DNA from: an uncultured Planctomycetota bacterium
Lineage (GTDB): Bacteria; Planctomycetota; Planctomycetia; Pirellulales; Thermoguttaceae
Direction: 5' to 3'
NCBI GenBank assembly: GCA_900317365.1
Contig: ONGM01000090.1
Span: forward strand, 1 to 58,803
Length of the DNA stretch: 58,803 nucleotides
The notes beneath the pieces are model-generated. The model searched no databases and had not been told where the DNA came from. It was given only the letters and a program-made list of their open reading frames with translations. Positions 1 to 9,847 of the stretch are shown here, one piece after another; position 1 is the stretch's first letter; every line of letters starts with the position of its first letter. Made by a program: the position numbers and the translations under genes.

Positions 1-10
1 CGATGTATTT

Positions 11-166
11 GCGACCTGGGAAAGTCGCTGCGAGACGGATGAGCGTTCAGGCGTGCACTAGCACCAGCCTTGTTCCGACGCTGACCCACGCTATTATTTA
101 GTCCTCCCGGGCAATAATCGAAGAAGCCCCACACGTCCGTAATTTTACCGTTTGATCCTTTTTTTT
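11..166 (+). ncRNA. Possible structured RNA or RNA 3' portion (low confidence)
   Basis: This gene-free stretch contains several stems that can form together: 11-15 with 24-28; an outer helix 35-39 with 136-140; inside it an arm 42-46 with 78-82 holding 50-52 with 67-69 and a 53-56/61-64 hairpin with loop ACTA; and 93-98 with 113-118. A run of eight T follows at 159-166, although no stem sits directly against it. I do not recognise an RNA family (I considered 6S, RNase P, tmRNA, SRP and cobalamin riboswitch and found no signature). The 5' end may lie outside the window and the strand is inferred from the T run. The helices are only 4-6 bp, so chance pairing is possible. Confidence 0.25.
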
Positions 167-419
167 CAATACGTTTTTCTTTTTATACGGCTTTTTTATT
201 CATCTTCTGGGTCTGATTTTCGCTTCGGAACGCGTTTAGGACGACGCAACGGACGCGAATTTTAACGCGGCGATTCTTGAAAATGAAACGAATATAAAGT
301 TTGTACAAGAAATCTGGTGTATAATAGAAGCATGAACGGTACGGCGACGCGGCGGTTCCTTACTTGTTACTTCCCCATACGCCGAACATTTAAATTTGAA
401 ACTTTACCGCGTGTTTGTT
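167..419. other. Non-coding gap, AT-rich leader of the first gene
   Basis: No convincing gene is seen here. The part after 160 is rich in T runs and leads into the first coding region. An AT-rich hexamer TATAAT occurs near 320, but no good -35 hexamer could be matched to it, so the promoter is not called. Confidence 0.3.
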
Positions 420-884
420 ATGGCTAATACTTCAAAATATGAACTCGTCGGTTCCATCGACTCCTCCGCAGGAGCGACGATTACGCAACATGCAGACAGA
501 GAATCTGAGTTCTCTGATCTCATTCGTCAACTGATTGCCTCCCAAAATAGGCAGAACGCGCTTTTACAGGAAGTTGTCAATCAGCTTTCAGCAGCTCAAC
601 GCCAGCGGAGTTTCGAACTGGCGCAATGGAGACGCGCTAATCCGGAGCTCGCTCAGTCTTGCAAAGCGGCTGCGGAATCCTTAGGAAAAATCCAATCGAC
701 TCTCCTATCGAATCTCGCTTTTGAGATAGACGCGTCTTTTGAAGACCTGCAGGATAGCGAATATATGCTGAACGACTTCTTCGACAAGTACGGGCCGCGT
801 ATCTCTCATCTCAACACGCTACTCCAAACGTTGTCAATCCTCGGAAACGCTCCCGATTTCGGGGGAACGATCTCCAATCCGTAA
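420..884 (+). CDS. Hypothetical protein, 154 residues
   Basis: I do not recognise this protein. The preferred start is the ATG at 420 (protein begins MANTSKYE); an in-frame TTG at 396 would add eight residues. The product has no signal peptide or membrane segment and is rich in Gln, Ser and Leu. Its middle (about residues 35-75) reads as an amphipathic helix with heptad-like Leu/Ile spacing (LIRQLIASQ, LLQEVVNQL), so a coiled coil or helical bundle is likely. The next part is also mostly helical. It lies alone, with 150 bases before the next gene on the same strand. Function unknown. Confidence 0.6.
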   Translation: MANTSKYELVGSIDSSAGATITQHADRESEFSDLIRQLIASQNRQNALLQEVVNQLSAAQRQRSFELAQWRRANPELAQSCKAAAESLGKIQSTLLSNLAFEIDASFEDLQDSEYMLNDFFDKYGPRISHLNTLLQTLSILGNAPDFGGTISNP

Positions 885-1036
885 CAAGACGAACGCTTTT
901 CTTGTTGCGCTAAAACAACGGCGCGCATTCGCGCGAGCGTCCGCCGAGAAAATTTGCGGTCGTCAGCCTGAACCTCGCGCATTGCGTTATCACATCTCCT
1001 TAAAACGGTAGCTTTAACGATTGGGGGTAATCGGTA

Positions 1037-2230
1037 ATGACCTTGAACAAAGGAATATGGGGCTGGAACAAGTCGGCGACTGTCGCTCACATAATCTCAA
1101 AGTCTTTAACGTTGCTTTTTGTAGCTTCGATCATTTCGCTCAATTCCGCGACTTCGCAAGAAACAAGGTCGCAAGAAATCGGCAAGAAACTGACGGCAAT
1201 TAAGCTTTCCGAAAACGACGTTAGAATCTTTGTCGACGGCGATTTTTTTGCCGAATATCGTAGCGACTATAAGGGCACGCCTATCGTCTGGCCGATTTGC
1301 GCGCCAAACGGATCTTTGGCAACCCGCGCGTGGCCTATGATTGAAGACGTCGACGCTTCTGTTGAAAAAGACAATCAAATGAAGAACGTCCTATTCAACG
1401 CGGTTCTTGCGGAAAGAAACGGCGTTAAAGACCATCCTCATCATCGTTCGTTTTGGTTTAATCATGGCGACGTGGATCGTGGAGATTTCTGGGGCGGCAC
1501 GCCTTCCAAGATTCGACAAACGAAATTTGTATCGCTGGAAGAGTCCGAGGACAAGGTGATTCTCGTTACGGAAAACGCGTGGTTTAACGACAAGACAAAA
1601 TCGGACGTTTGCAAGGACGTGCGGCGCGTTACTTTTAGCGCCGGAAATATCAATGGCAAAGACGTTCGGATTATCGATTTTTCAGTCGAGATAACTCCGG
1701 TCAAGGAAAAGGTCGTCTTTGGCGACACAAAAGAAGGCTCATTTGGGATTCGCGTTCCGAGTCCAACCGCCGTTACGTCGAAAAAAATCAATTCTAAATG
1801 GGGCGGCTCTATTGTGAACGACGCAGGCGAGAAAGACGGCGACACGTGGAGCAAGCGTTCGAAATGGGTGAATTACGTCGGTCCCGCCGCCAAGAGACTG
1901 AACGACGCAGAACTCTCCGCTTATATCAAGGACGAGAAGTTGGAAGCGCCGCTTGCTACGATCGGGATTGCCGTGCTAGACGGACGCAATTCTCTCGGCG
2001 AACGACCGTGGCGGCACGTCCGCGATTATGGACTCTTCGCGAGCAATCCGTTTGGACGACATGACTTTGAAAATAACGTCAAAGCGGACGGCTCCCAAAC
2101 GTTGCGCAAAGGCGAAACGATGTTCTTTAACTTCCGCACGATCTTTCACGACGGAAATCTGACGAACGAGGAAATTAACGCCGCGTTTGAGGAATATGAC
2201 GCCGAGCAGAATTCCGGCGACGTTCGTTAA
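1037..2230 (+). CDS. PmoA-family (DUF6807) secreted protein
   Basis: A 397-residue exported protein of the PmoA/DUF6807 family, common in Planctomycetota next to sugar-related genes; its reaction is unknown. An N-terminal signal-like stretch (about residues 17-40, SLTLLFVASIISLNS) is followed by a beta-rich domain with the family hallmark HPHHRSFWFNHGDV and DFWGG near residues 134-155. Its C-terminal part has a second family block (FGRHDF). The start at 1037 is supported by a G-rich Shine-Dalgarno at 1022-1027. It stands alone between two unrelated genes on the same strand. Family assignment rests on the His-rich hallmark and is fairly secure; substrate and role are not visible. Confidence 0.8.
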   Translation: MTLNKGIWGWNKSATVAHIISKSLTLLFVASIISLNSATSQETRSQEIGKKLTAIKLSENDVRIFVDGDFFAEYRSDYKGTPIVWPICAPNGSLATRAWPMIEDVDASVEKDNQMKNVLFNAVLAERNGVKDHPHHRSFWFNHGDVDRGDFWGGTPSKIRQTKFVSLEESEDKVILVTENAWFNDKTKSDVCKDVRRVTFSAGNINGKDVRIIDFSVEITPVKEKVVFGDTKEGSFGIRVPSPTAVTSKKINSKWGGSIVNDAGEKDGDTWSKRSKWVNYVGPAAKRLNDAELSAYIKDEKLEAPLATIGIAVLDGRNSLGERPWRHVRDYGLFASNPFGRHDFENNVKADGSQTLRKGETMFFNFRTIFHDGNLTNEEINAAFEEYDAEQNSGDVR

Positions 2231-2330
2231 CGAAGCGCTGAACGCGCGCCGAGCCTTAACGCTTCACAAGAGCCCTACTCTTTCATTTTGAAAACGTTCA
2301 GTTTCACGGTAGTATACCATACGGATAACA

Positions 2331-5300
2331 ATGGAATCAGAAACCTTTAACTCCAAGTGCCCGTACTGTCTGGCTCCTTATGAAAACCTGAAACGCGAAA
2401 TGATTGGGCATAAGGCTCGGTGCGTGAAATGCCAAAAGAAATTCATTATTAAAGAAGACGTCGACGACGATAGTCTCATCAAACCAAGCGATCAGGTTCG
2501 TTCCCGATCGGACAAAAGTCCGTCGACCGAAACGAACGCTACGACGTCGCAGTTTGCGCCCGAGTCCGCGTACGACGAATCGCTTCTCTTGAACTCATCG
2601 CAAACATACGGATCCTCCGCTATGTCGCGAGTCCATTTATCCAGTTCCAGTTCATTTGGAAGCGCCTCTTCACTTTTCGCGCCAAAATCCACAGATTCCT
2701 ACTCACAACAAGGAGAATATTCTTCAAAGCAGACTCTGAATCGTTTTGTCGACTATGACGAATACCGCGACTGTGATCCCGCAGATTTCGACGGTAGGTT
2801 TCCCGATCCTCCTAAGGGCGTTTGGCGCGCCGGCGAAATTCTGCTTGACGGGCTCTGCCAAGTTCTGCCGCTGACTCCTAATAAACTTTATGCGGAAGGC
2901 GGCGTCGGGTACGTGCAACGCGTTCGAAGACGCGACTGGAATATCGATCTCATCGTCAAAAGCCCCAAACCCAAGGTCGTTACGACTGAAAGCGGAAAAG
3001 AAAACTTTGAACGCGAGTGCCAAACGTGGATTGAACTCGGACTGCACGCAAACATTGTCTCTTGCTATTTCGTCAGAAGAATCGACGGCGTTCCAAGACT
3101 CTTTGCCGAACTCGCGCCTGACGGAACTTTGCGCGATTGGATTTCCGATAAAAGAATCTATGACGGCGGGCCGCAAGTTTCCCTCGCAAGACTGCTTGAT
3201 ATTTCAATTCAATTCGCCTGGGGTTTGGAACACGCCCACAGTCAAGGACTCCTTCATTTGGACGTTAAACCGGGAAACGTTATGACGTCCGGAACGACAA
3301 TCAAAGTTACCGACTTCGGCCTTTCTAAGTTTATCACGGGTTCTTCGGAAGAAAACGGTCTGGTCGAATCCTGCGAAGGCATGACCCCGTCCTACTGTTC
3401 ACCAGAACAACTGCACGCGTTTCGAAGTTTGCGCAACAAGGACAAAAACGCGCAGGACAATCATACGCCTGTCGTTCCCATCACGAGACAATCGGATATT
3501 TGGTCATGGGCGATTTCCGTGTTGGCAATGTTTCACGGTAATTCCCCCTGTAAAAAGGGAGGAGAAACCGCAGCTGAAGTCTTTGAACTCTATCTCAAGA
3601 CGCCTAAGGCTCCATCGCGTCCAATCATGCCGCCTAGACTCGTGCAGCTAATGCGTTGGTGCTTCCAAAAGAACCCGGCGGATCGACCGGAATCCATGCA
3701 ATTTCTAGCCGATCAACTCGTCGAAATTTACGAAGAGTCCACCGGCGAAAGCTATCCCCGTCGCCAACCGCAAAACGCGGCCTTAACGGCGGAGAGTTTT
3801 TGTAACAAGGCAATATCACTATTGGACTTAGGGAAAACGCAAGAAGCTCTGCGCTTATTAAAACAAGCGAACGATTCCAAGCCCAATCATCCCCAAATTC
3901 TTTTCAACAGAACTTTGGCGCAATGGCGAAGCGGTCAGATTGACGATCTTACCGCAATGCGGCAGATGGAAGAACTCACTCAAAATAAGTTCAGGGATCC
4001 GTCAGCATTTTACGCGCTCGGACTCATAAACGTCGAACGAGGGAATCTCAAGTCCGGTTTGAACGCCTATGAACGCGCGCTCGAAATCGATCCTCATCGC
4101 GCCGATATTCTGCGCTCCGCACAAACGGCGCAAGACCTGTCTCATTTGGATTCGCAGTGCGTACGACAATTTGTCCTGCGCAGAAAAAATGAATCGACGC
4201 CTCCCTCGTTATACCTTGCCGACGACGGCGATCACGTCATTTTAGAACTAGTCGACCGCTCTTTTGTCATTATCGACGTTTATTCAGGATCGACCCTTGT
4301 CGAGTTCCCGCATAACCCGTCGTCGCAACCCGGCGCGGGAAATATTATCGCTCTGAGCGCTGACCATAGATGGAGTCTATCTCGAGACGACGACAATAAT
4401 CTCGTTGTCGAATCTTCGTTGCGGCAGGAATTTCAAGGCGGTATTCAAGTCTTCTTCCGTCCTGTTGATTGGAATATATGCCGAGATCGAATGACGACGG
4501 CTCCGATGATTTCAAAAGAGCTAAACGTCGGGTCTCGCCTCGTCTTCAAACCGAAAAGCAATAGCGTAGACGTTTTTGACGACGACCGTCTTGTCGCCAG
4601 GCTTCTCGATGAAAACCACACGCTCACGGCTTTTTCCGTAACAGACGACGGCGAATGGGTGGCAACCGGATACGACAACGCGCATATTTCCATATGGAAC
4701 GTAGCTCAAAAGCGCCGGATTCGTACTTTTCAACGTCAAGGCGGTTCAGTTGAAGCGCTGTGGTTTGATCCCAGAAAACGCTGCGTAATATCAATCACTC
4801 AAGGCAATTCTTGCCAAATCTTCAGCGTTGAGCTTTTGTGCGCGCACAGTAAGGAAACTCGCGCCCCACGATTGCTCTGTCTCATTAATTCATCCGAGGA
4901 ATTAATGAAACGACAAACGCTCTTTGAAAATCTCCTAAAAAAGGCGCGGCAAGCCAACAATGAAGGAAACGTTTCAAAGTTGGTGGAAGCGTATCAGGCG
5001 GCAAAAAAAATTGAAGGCTGGGAAAGCTACCGTCAACAATTTGAAACGCTGATCGATCGTCGAGCAACGCGCGTAGGAGTCGATCAGGTAACGCAAACGC
5101 TCTGTCTTCAGGCGCATGAAGGCGTCGTTTCAACGATCTCCGTTCCGTGGAACGGAGCGTATATAGCGTCGGCGGGAAAAGACTCCGTAATTCGCGTCTG
5201 GAAAAAAGCGAAACAAGAAAGCGCCGACGCAGTCCAACGTTGGTCGATGCAGTACGAACTCAACGGACACTACGACTGGGTGCGTACGATCGCCCTTTCA

Positions 5301-6287
5301 CCAGACGGACGATTTCTCGTTTCCGCAAGTTGGGATCAAAAGGTCTACGTCTGGGATCTAGCGACAGGAAGAAGAATTGGAGTTTTACCTGAATCCGTTA
5401 AAAGCCCTGCAAAAGTTTCCTTCGCGCCTGACGGGAGAACCGTCGCTCTGGCCACCGCTAATGGAAATGTCGTTCTCTGGGATCTAGCTTTACATAAGGT
5501 TTTGCTACGAATTCACGTCGGAGACGGAGAAACGCGCTCGCTCGTGTTTAGCCGCGACGGAAGAACCATCGTTACGTCGACTACGGATTCGTACGTTCGG
5601 TTTTGGAATGGAAGGAGCGTTCTTCCGATTCGCGAAATTGGTCCTTTCCCCGGCGCTATACTATCGGTAGATCTTTCGTGCGACGGTACGGTTTTAATCG
5701 CAGGTTGCGCAAATGGCAAGATCTATTGTTCAAATCTTGTTACAAACGAAGAGAAAATTCTTTCTGGGCACTTGGGAGAAGCCAACGCTTTGAAGTTATT
5801 CCCAGACGGGCGTTTCCTTGTTTCGAGCGGAAAAGATAATTTCATTCGCTTTTGGAACCTAGACAAAGGCGTAGAGGCGGAAAAGATCTCCAATCCTGAC
5901 GGCGAAGTTGTCGATTTGGCGTTAGACCTTTCAGGCGCCAACCTCGTCGTTGGCTCGGAAAACGGCTTTATCCGCCAGTGGAATATTCAATGGAATTATG
6001 AAGCGCGTCCGCCGCAAACGTCTCCTGAATCGATCGAGTCGCTCGTCTTTTCATTAGCGTACTATCATTCCAACGCGTTGCGATTTGAAAAATCGACGCC
6101 TTCCAACTATTACGGACTCGACGCCGTTACAGGCGCAACGGCAACGTATCGATCGACTCCTCTTAGTAAAAATACCCTTGTTAAAATATATGCCGAGTGC
6201 CTCTATCGCGGGCTTACGCACCTTTCCTTCGACGACGTTAAAAACCTTGTTTCCCACGCTTTCAAGCTCGAGTCGGAGAATTCGTAA
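2331..6287 (+). CDS. Zinc-ribbon Ser/Thr protein kinase with TPR and WD40 repeats
   Basis: A 1318-residue multidomain signalling protein. Residues 10-34 carry two CxxC pairs (CPYC and CVKC), a zinc ribbon of the kind often found at the N-terminus of planctomycete kinases. A Ser-rich linker (about 45-145) precedes a Hanks-type kinase domain, roughly 165-470: glycine-rich loop GGVGYV, likely ATP lysine K210, catalytic loop HLDVKPGN (309-316, D311 present, Arg of HRD replaced by Leu) and DFG at 328-330. TPR-like helices follow (about 485-610), then WD40 blades from about 740 to 1230, broken by a helical insert near 860-910, and a tail of about 90 residues. No transmembrane helix is visible, so it is probably cytoplasmic. 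The last 26 bases overlap the convergent acetyltransferase gene. The substrates are not visible. Confidence 0.9.
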   Translation: MESETFNSKCPYCLAPYENLKREMIGHKARCVKCQKKFIIKEDVDDDSLIKPSDQVRSRSDKSPSTETNATTSQFAPESAYDESLLLNSSQTYGSSAMSRVHLSSSSSFGSASSLFAPKSTDSYSQQGEYSSKQTLNRFVDYDEYRDCDPADFDGRFPDPPKGVWRAGEILLDGLCQVLPLTPNKLYAEGGVGYVQRVRRRDWNIDLIVKSPKPKVVTTESGKENFERECQTWIELGLHANIVSCYFVRRIDGVPRLFAELAPDGTLRDWISDKRIYDGGPQVSLARLLDISIQFAWGLEHAHSQGLLHLDVKPGNVMTSGTTIKVTDFGLSKFITGSSEENGLVESCEGMTPSYCSPEQLHAFRSLRNKDKNAQDNHTPVVPITRQSDIWSWAISVLAMFHGNSPCKKGGETAAEVFELYLKTPKAPSRPIMPPRLVQLMRWCFQKNPADRPESMQFLADQLVEIYEESTGESYPRRQPQNAALTAESFCNKAISLLDLGKTQEALRLLKQANDSKPNHPQILFNRTLAQWRSGQIDDLTAMRQMEELTQNKFRDPSAFYALGLINVERGNLKSGLNAYERALEIDPHRADILRSAQTAQDLSHLDSQCVRQFVLRRKNESTPPSLYLADDGDHVILELVDRSFVIIDVYSGSTLVEFPHNPSSQPGAGNIIALSADHRWSLSRDDDNNLVVESSLRQEFQGGIQVFFRPVDWNICRDRMTTAPMISKELNVGSRLVFKPKSNSVDVFDDDRLVARLLDENHTLTAFSVTDDGEWVATGYDNAHISIWNVAQKRRIRTFQRQGGSVEALWFDPRKRCVISITQGNSCQIFSVELLCAHSKETRAPRLLCLINSSEELMKRQTLFENLLKKARQANNEGNVSKLVEAYQAAKKIEGWESYRQQFETLIDRRATRVGVDQVTQTLCLQAHEGVVSTISVPWNGAYIASAGKDSVIRVWKKAKQESADAVQRWSMQYELNGHYDWVRTIALSPDGRFLVSASWDQKVYVWDLATGRRIGVLPESVKSPAKVSFAPDGRTVALATANGNVVLWDLALHKVLLRIHVGDGETRSLVFSRDGRTIVTSTTDSYVRFWNGRSVLPIREIGPFPGAILSVDLSCDGTVLIAGCANGKIYCSNLVTNEEKILSGHLGEANALKLFPDGRFLVSSGKDNFIRFWNLDKGVEAEKISNPDGEVVDLALDLSGANLVVGSENGFIRQWNIQWNYEARPPQTSPESIESLVFSLAYYHSNALRFEKSTPSNYYGLDAVTGATATYRSTPLSKNTLVKIYAECLYRGLTHLSFDDVKNLVSHAFKLESENS

Positions 6288-6873
6288 CGCGCGTTGTAGC
6301 CTCGGCGCAAACCCTTTCAATTTCGTTTGCTGAAAGATCAGTAATTAAACGCGGTGGCGACGGCTCGCCGTCGAAGGAACCGCATTTCAACTCGTACCAG
6401 GACACGTCCAACCATCGACCGGATTTCCAACCAGACTGGGAAAAAACGCTGAAAAGACGAAACCCAAGACGTTCGTGAAATAGACAACTATCACGATTTT
6501 CAGAAACGATTACCGCATACAGCACGCGATAGTCGAGTTTCGTCAACAATTGTATCAGCGCAAAGTAGAGAGCTCGCCCAATTCCCAAACCGCGAGCGTC
6601 GCGACTCAAATAGACTGTAGTTTCCGCGCACCACTGGTAGGCTGCGCGTTCAAAACACTTGTGCGCGTACGCATAACCAAGCAAACGCCCGTCTTGCTCA
6701 CAAACAAGGTACGGAAAGGCTGCGGATATCTGTTGGATCCGTCTTCGAAATTCGGCGACGTCGGGAGCTTCAGTCTCAAAAGAAACGACCGTTTCCGAGT
6801 CTTCTACATAATACGCGTAAATTCTCTGCAACGCATCCGCGTCTTCCGCATTTGCAAGTCGTATTCGGATCAT
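6262..6873 (-). CDS. GNAT N-acetyltransferase (phosphinothricin acetyltransferase-like)
   Basis: A GNAT-fold enzyme that should transfer acetyl from acetyl-CoA to a small amine. The protein from the chosen start is 203 residues (MIRIRLANAEDADALQRIY). It shows the typical VSFETEAP segment, the acetyl-CoA pyrophosphate loop RGLGIGRALY, and a C-terminal FHERLGFR block, an order seen in the Pat/Bar and YncA-like subfamily. A longer frame starts at 6954 but its extra 27 residues do not look like the family, so M28 is preferred. It converges on the kinase gene and overlaps its 3' end by 26 bases. The real substrate cannot be told; in this subfamily it may be methionine sulfone/sulfoximine or another amino acid analogue. 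Confidence 0.85.
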   Translation of the reverse strand: MIRIRLANAEDADALQRIYAYYVEDSETVVSFETEAPDVAEFRRRIQQISAAFPYLVCEQDGRLLGYAYAHKCFERAAYQWCAETTVYLSRDARGLGIGRALYFALIQLLTKLDYRVLYAVIVSENRDSCLFHERLGFRLFSVFSQSGWKSGRWLDVSWYELKCGSFDGEPSPPRLITDLSANEIERVCAEATTRVTNSPTRA

Positions 6874-7135
6874 ATCGGCAACGTGAAAATCATAAAGAGG
6901 GGATGCGTAGCGCCACGCTTCGCAATCTGCAAATCGATTGTAATAAAATCGCACTAATGCGCAACCGGATCAATCTTCATAAGAAATCAATAGACGCGGC
7001 AAAAAGACGTCTATTGAAAGATTAACGTCTCTGCGATAGAATTTCTCCCAACTAAAGGTTCTATAGGACAGGCGCGCGCAAATCGTGTTGCCGTCGGTTC
7101 GCAGACCAATTTATAACCATAATAAGGAAACAACA

Positions 7136-8143
7136 ATGATCAAAACGCGGATAATAGTAAGTCTCTTCCTCGTTGCGTGCGCTCTTCTCGGATATACGCA
7201 ACGCGTAATCTCCGACGACGCCATTCCCGCCGCAGAGGTCAAACTGTCCGGACCAGGCGTCGAGACCGGCTATTACGTCTTCTGCTATTTCAAAGGCGAC
7301 GGACTCGACGGCGTTCACTTTGCAACAAGTCGCGACGGATATAAATGGACGCCTCTTAACGGCGATAAGGCAACGTTGCCCGCTCCGGTCGGAAAAGATC
7401 AAAAGAGAACGCGCGATCCTAGTATTACCCGCGGTCCGGACGGTATTTTCCGAATGGTTTGGACGGTTGCTTGGGACGGTCAATCCTTCGGTTACGCGCA
7501 CAGCAAGGATTTGATTGAATGGGAAGACGCGTGCGTCGTTCCTGCGATGCGACACGAACCAACGACGAGAAACGTTTGGGCTCCTGAAGTATATTACGAC
7601 GACGCAACCGAACAGTTTTACATTATTTGGTCCTCAACGATTCCCGGGCGATACTCTCCGGCGGACAAAGGCACAAGCGAAACTCGATACGATCACAGAG
7701 TTTACTTTACGACAACCAAGGACTTCAAAACTTTTGCGCCTACCAAATTGTATTTCGATCCAGGTCACAATGTAATCGACGCTTTTTTGACAAAGAAAGA
7801 CGACGTTTATTATCTATTCTACAAAGACGAAACATTGTTCCCCGCTGAAAAGAAGATCATTCTAGTCGCAACAGCGAAAACGGCGGAAGGTCCCTTTTCA
7901 GAAGGCAAACAAATTTCCGCTCAGAATTGGGTCGAAGGTCCGAGTTCTTTATTTGTCGGCGACGACTGGATTGTTTACTACGACTGCTATCGTGACAATA
8001 AATATGGCGCCGTTCGATTTCGAAACGGAAATTGGGAAGACGTCGCCGACCTCATTTCATTCCCCAAAAACACTCGACACGGAACGGCGTTTGAAGTCGA
8101 AAAAGAAATCTTTGACAAACTCGTAGAAAAATACGGTTATTAG
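7136..8143 (+). CDS. Secreted glycoside hydrolase family 43-like protein
   Basis: A 335-residue exported five-bladed beta-propeller resembling GH43/GH32-type glycosidases, which usually release arabinose or xylose from plant polysaccharides. The start at 7136 gives a signal peptide (MIKTRIIVSLFLVACALLG) and has AAGGAA upstream. The propeller motifs are visible: RDPSI with the expected catalytic-base Asp, FRMVWTVAW, NVWAPEVYYD, FYIIWSST, YLFYKDE, and NWVEGPSSLF with a Glu in the position expected for the acid. Related planctomycete proteins sit next to sulfatases, but none is present here. A strong terminator follows. Exact linkage specificity is unknown. Confidence 0.8.
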   Translation: MIKTRIIVSLFLVACALLGYTQRVISDDAIPAAEVKLSGPGVETGYYVFCYFKGDGLDGVHFATSRDGYKWTPLNGDKATLPAPVGKDQKRTRDPSITRGPDGIFRMVWTVAWDGQSFGYAHSKDLIEWEDACVVPAMRHEPTTRNVWAPEVYYDDATEQFYIIWSSTIPGRYSPADKGTSETRYDHRVYFTTTKDFKTFAPTKLYFDPGHNVIDAFLTKKDDVYYLFYKDETLFPAEKKIILVATAKTAEGPFSEGKQISAQNWVEGPSSLFVGDDWIVYYDCYRDNKYGAVRFRNGNWEDVADLISFPKNTRHGTAFEVEKEIFDKLVEKYGY

Positions 8144-8177
8144 TTCGACGTTCGCGTATACATGCGACGCACGCGTC

Positions 8178-8225
8178 AAACGCAAGCGGATTTTCTTCCT
8201 AAACCTCCGCTTGCGTTTTCTTTTT
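8178..8225 (+). terminator. Rho-independent terminator after the GH43-like gene
   Basis: A perfect 13-bp stem (8178-8190 with 8206-8218) and a 15-base loop, followed by TTTTCTTTTT on the plus strand. It sits 35 bases after the stop of the GH43-like gene and before the convergent unknown gene. Confidence 0.85.
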
Positions 8226-8303
8226 GCCACGCTCAATTTTCCAAGGCAATTCCGAACGTAAAGCCGTAAGCAGGACAAGAAGCCTAGTCGGCAAGTTCGA
8301 ACG

Positions 8304-9542
8304 TCAATCAGTTTGAGAGATAATGAGCAAAACGTCATAAAAGACTGTTTTAGGCGCGACTAAATTCGACATCGTTTCGACAAGACCAGTTTCAGAGGCG
8401 CCGTTCTTTTTGGGAAGCGTGAACGGAGTCATACCGAGATCGATAATCGCGCAATGAGACCTTTCAAAGGCAACCTTGCCGCGAAAGTCGCACGAAATTA
8501 TCATGGGTTTTTCAACATTAAGTTGTTGACGCGGCGCCGCCGGAGTCGGAACGCGTAATCCGAAAGTCTTCGTACGATCTACGACCGTTGAACGATATCG
8601 AAACATGATTTCTAACGTCTCGCCGGTCGTCGAAAGCAACGGGGTCGTTTCAATGCGAAATCCTTCGTCAACAGAGGCGGTATCCGTCGAATATCCCGCA
8701 ACCGAATTCGAGTCGATTCGATAGTCGCGATTATACTCCTTTCGCGGCGAAGCCGCCGCCCAACCGAAAGTCTCGCCGTTAGGAACAATATTTTTAACGG
8801 AGTTGATCAGCGTGTAATCTGAACGTCGCTCAAGTTCCGACATTGTTTTTTCAAAATTACTCCGATCAACCAACCAACTTTGAACGTCGAGTCCGTTTCC
8901 AACAGTAGTTGTTTTCAGCGGCGACAAGTATTGTGAAACTCGAGCGCGCCAATCCGGAGAATGGAACGCGACCACTTGAATTCGAAACGAGCTAGATCGT
9001 TTCGACGGATCGATAAATCGATCGACAATATTGGAAACGTAACGCTGAACCTTGTCCGAATGATACACGTAAAGACGATCGCGGGAGGCGTTTAAAACCG
9101 AGAACGGTTCTCGTCGCCAAAAATCGTCGCCGGAATCAAAGAGAATCCAGTCGACGATTGAATCTTGGGGACTTGTCAGATTCGGAAAGCGTTCCGTATA
9201 AGGCGCTATGTCATAAACAACCCAGAACTGATCCTCTGAATTGGGGAGCTTGGCTAATTCGAGGGAATACCGAGTCGTTTTAGGTCCTTGAAAACCTCCT
9301 GAATCAGTTACGACGGCGGTCGTCGAATTCGAAGCGCTCGCTACGTTTTCCCCTGGATTCGCTCTGAGAGGAACGCTAGCGCCGCCGTCGTCAGATTCGC
9401 CTGCGTCGCGCCATGTCGCGCCCTGATTCTCGGGTTCGTCCGAAAAACAATTCTGAGCAAAACCGCAGTACGCGATGCAAAGCGCTATAATAACGACGCC
9501 GCGAAACAACCAATTATCTTTTGTTTTCATAAGGATCACCAT
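8304..9542 (-). CDS. Secreted protein of unknown function
   Basis: I do not recognise this 412-residue protein. Its N-terminus is a signal peptide (LFRGVVIIALCIAYCGFA, then QNCFSDE), so it is exported; the cysteine could suggest a lipoprotein but the lipobox is poor. The mature part starts with a low-complexity Ser/Thr/Gly/Asn segment and continues as a mixed alpha/beta region with the pattern SLELAKLPNSEDQFWVVYDI. Two starts, 9542 and 9530, lie four codons apart and cannot be separated. It is a single gene on the minus strand, divergent from the polyamine genes. Confidence 0.6.
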   Translation of the reverse strand: MVILMKTKDNWLFRGVVIIALCIAYCGFAQNCFSDEPENQGATWRDAGESDDGGASVPLRANPGENVASASNSTTAVVTDSGGFQGPKTTRYSLELAKLPNSEDQFWVVYDIAPYTERFPNLTSPQDSIVDWILFDSGDDFWRREPFSVLNASRDRLYVYHSDKVQRYVSNIVDRFIDPSKRSSSFRIQVVAFHSPDWRARVSQYLSPLKTTTVGNGLDVQSWLVDRSNFEKTMSELERRSDYTLINSVKNIVPNGETFGWAAASPRKEYNRDYRIDSNSVAGYSTDTASVDEGFRIETTPLLSTTGETLEIMFRYRSTVVDRTKTFGLRVPTPAAPRQQLNVEKPMIISCDFRGKVAFERSHCAIIDLGMTPFTLPKKNGASETGLVETMSNLVAPKTVFYDVLLIISQTD

Positions 9543-9847
9543 ACATCCCGACTAGGTCGACGAAGCTGATCGAGTAAAGGTCTGTCGTCCTTGAATGAAA
9601 TAAACTTACAACGAACGCTGTTCCTATCGTCGTCATTGTAACAAATCCTCCATTTTTCGCCAACAGACAATCATCCAAACGTTCCTCCAAGTTCCAATAT
9701 AGGACTCAAGTCAACCGTATTTGCCTCTTGCTTTTAAAACTCAACGTTATAGAATAAGATCGTTGCGTTTTAAACTTGTCGTTCGCTTGACACGGGTCGT
9801 TCGACAAGTCCGTTTTTTGGGGGCGTTTTTTGGGCAAGAGGTAAAAA
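9543..9847. other. Divergent intergenic region
   Basis: This 305-base gap separates the minus-strand secreted protein gene from the plus-strand carboxynorspermidine dehydrogenase gene and should hold promoters for both. An AT-rich TAGAAT-like hexamer at about 9751 with a TTGCTT about 16 bases upstream is a weak candidate for the plus-strand genes. No RNA gene is seen. Confidence 0.3.

Noticed and set aside
8057..8338. 93-codon minus-strand frame across the GH43 end and the next gene
   Set aside because: It covers a terminator and two real genes' ends; no features of its own.
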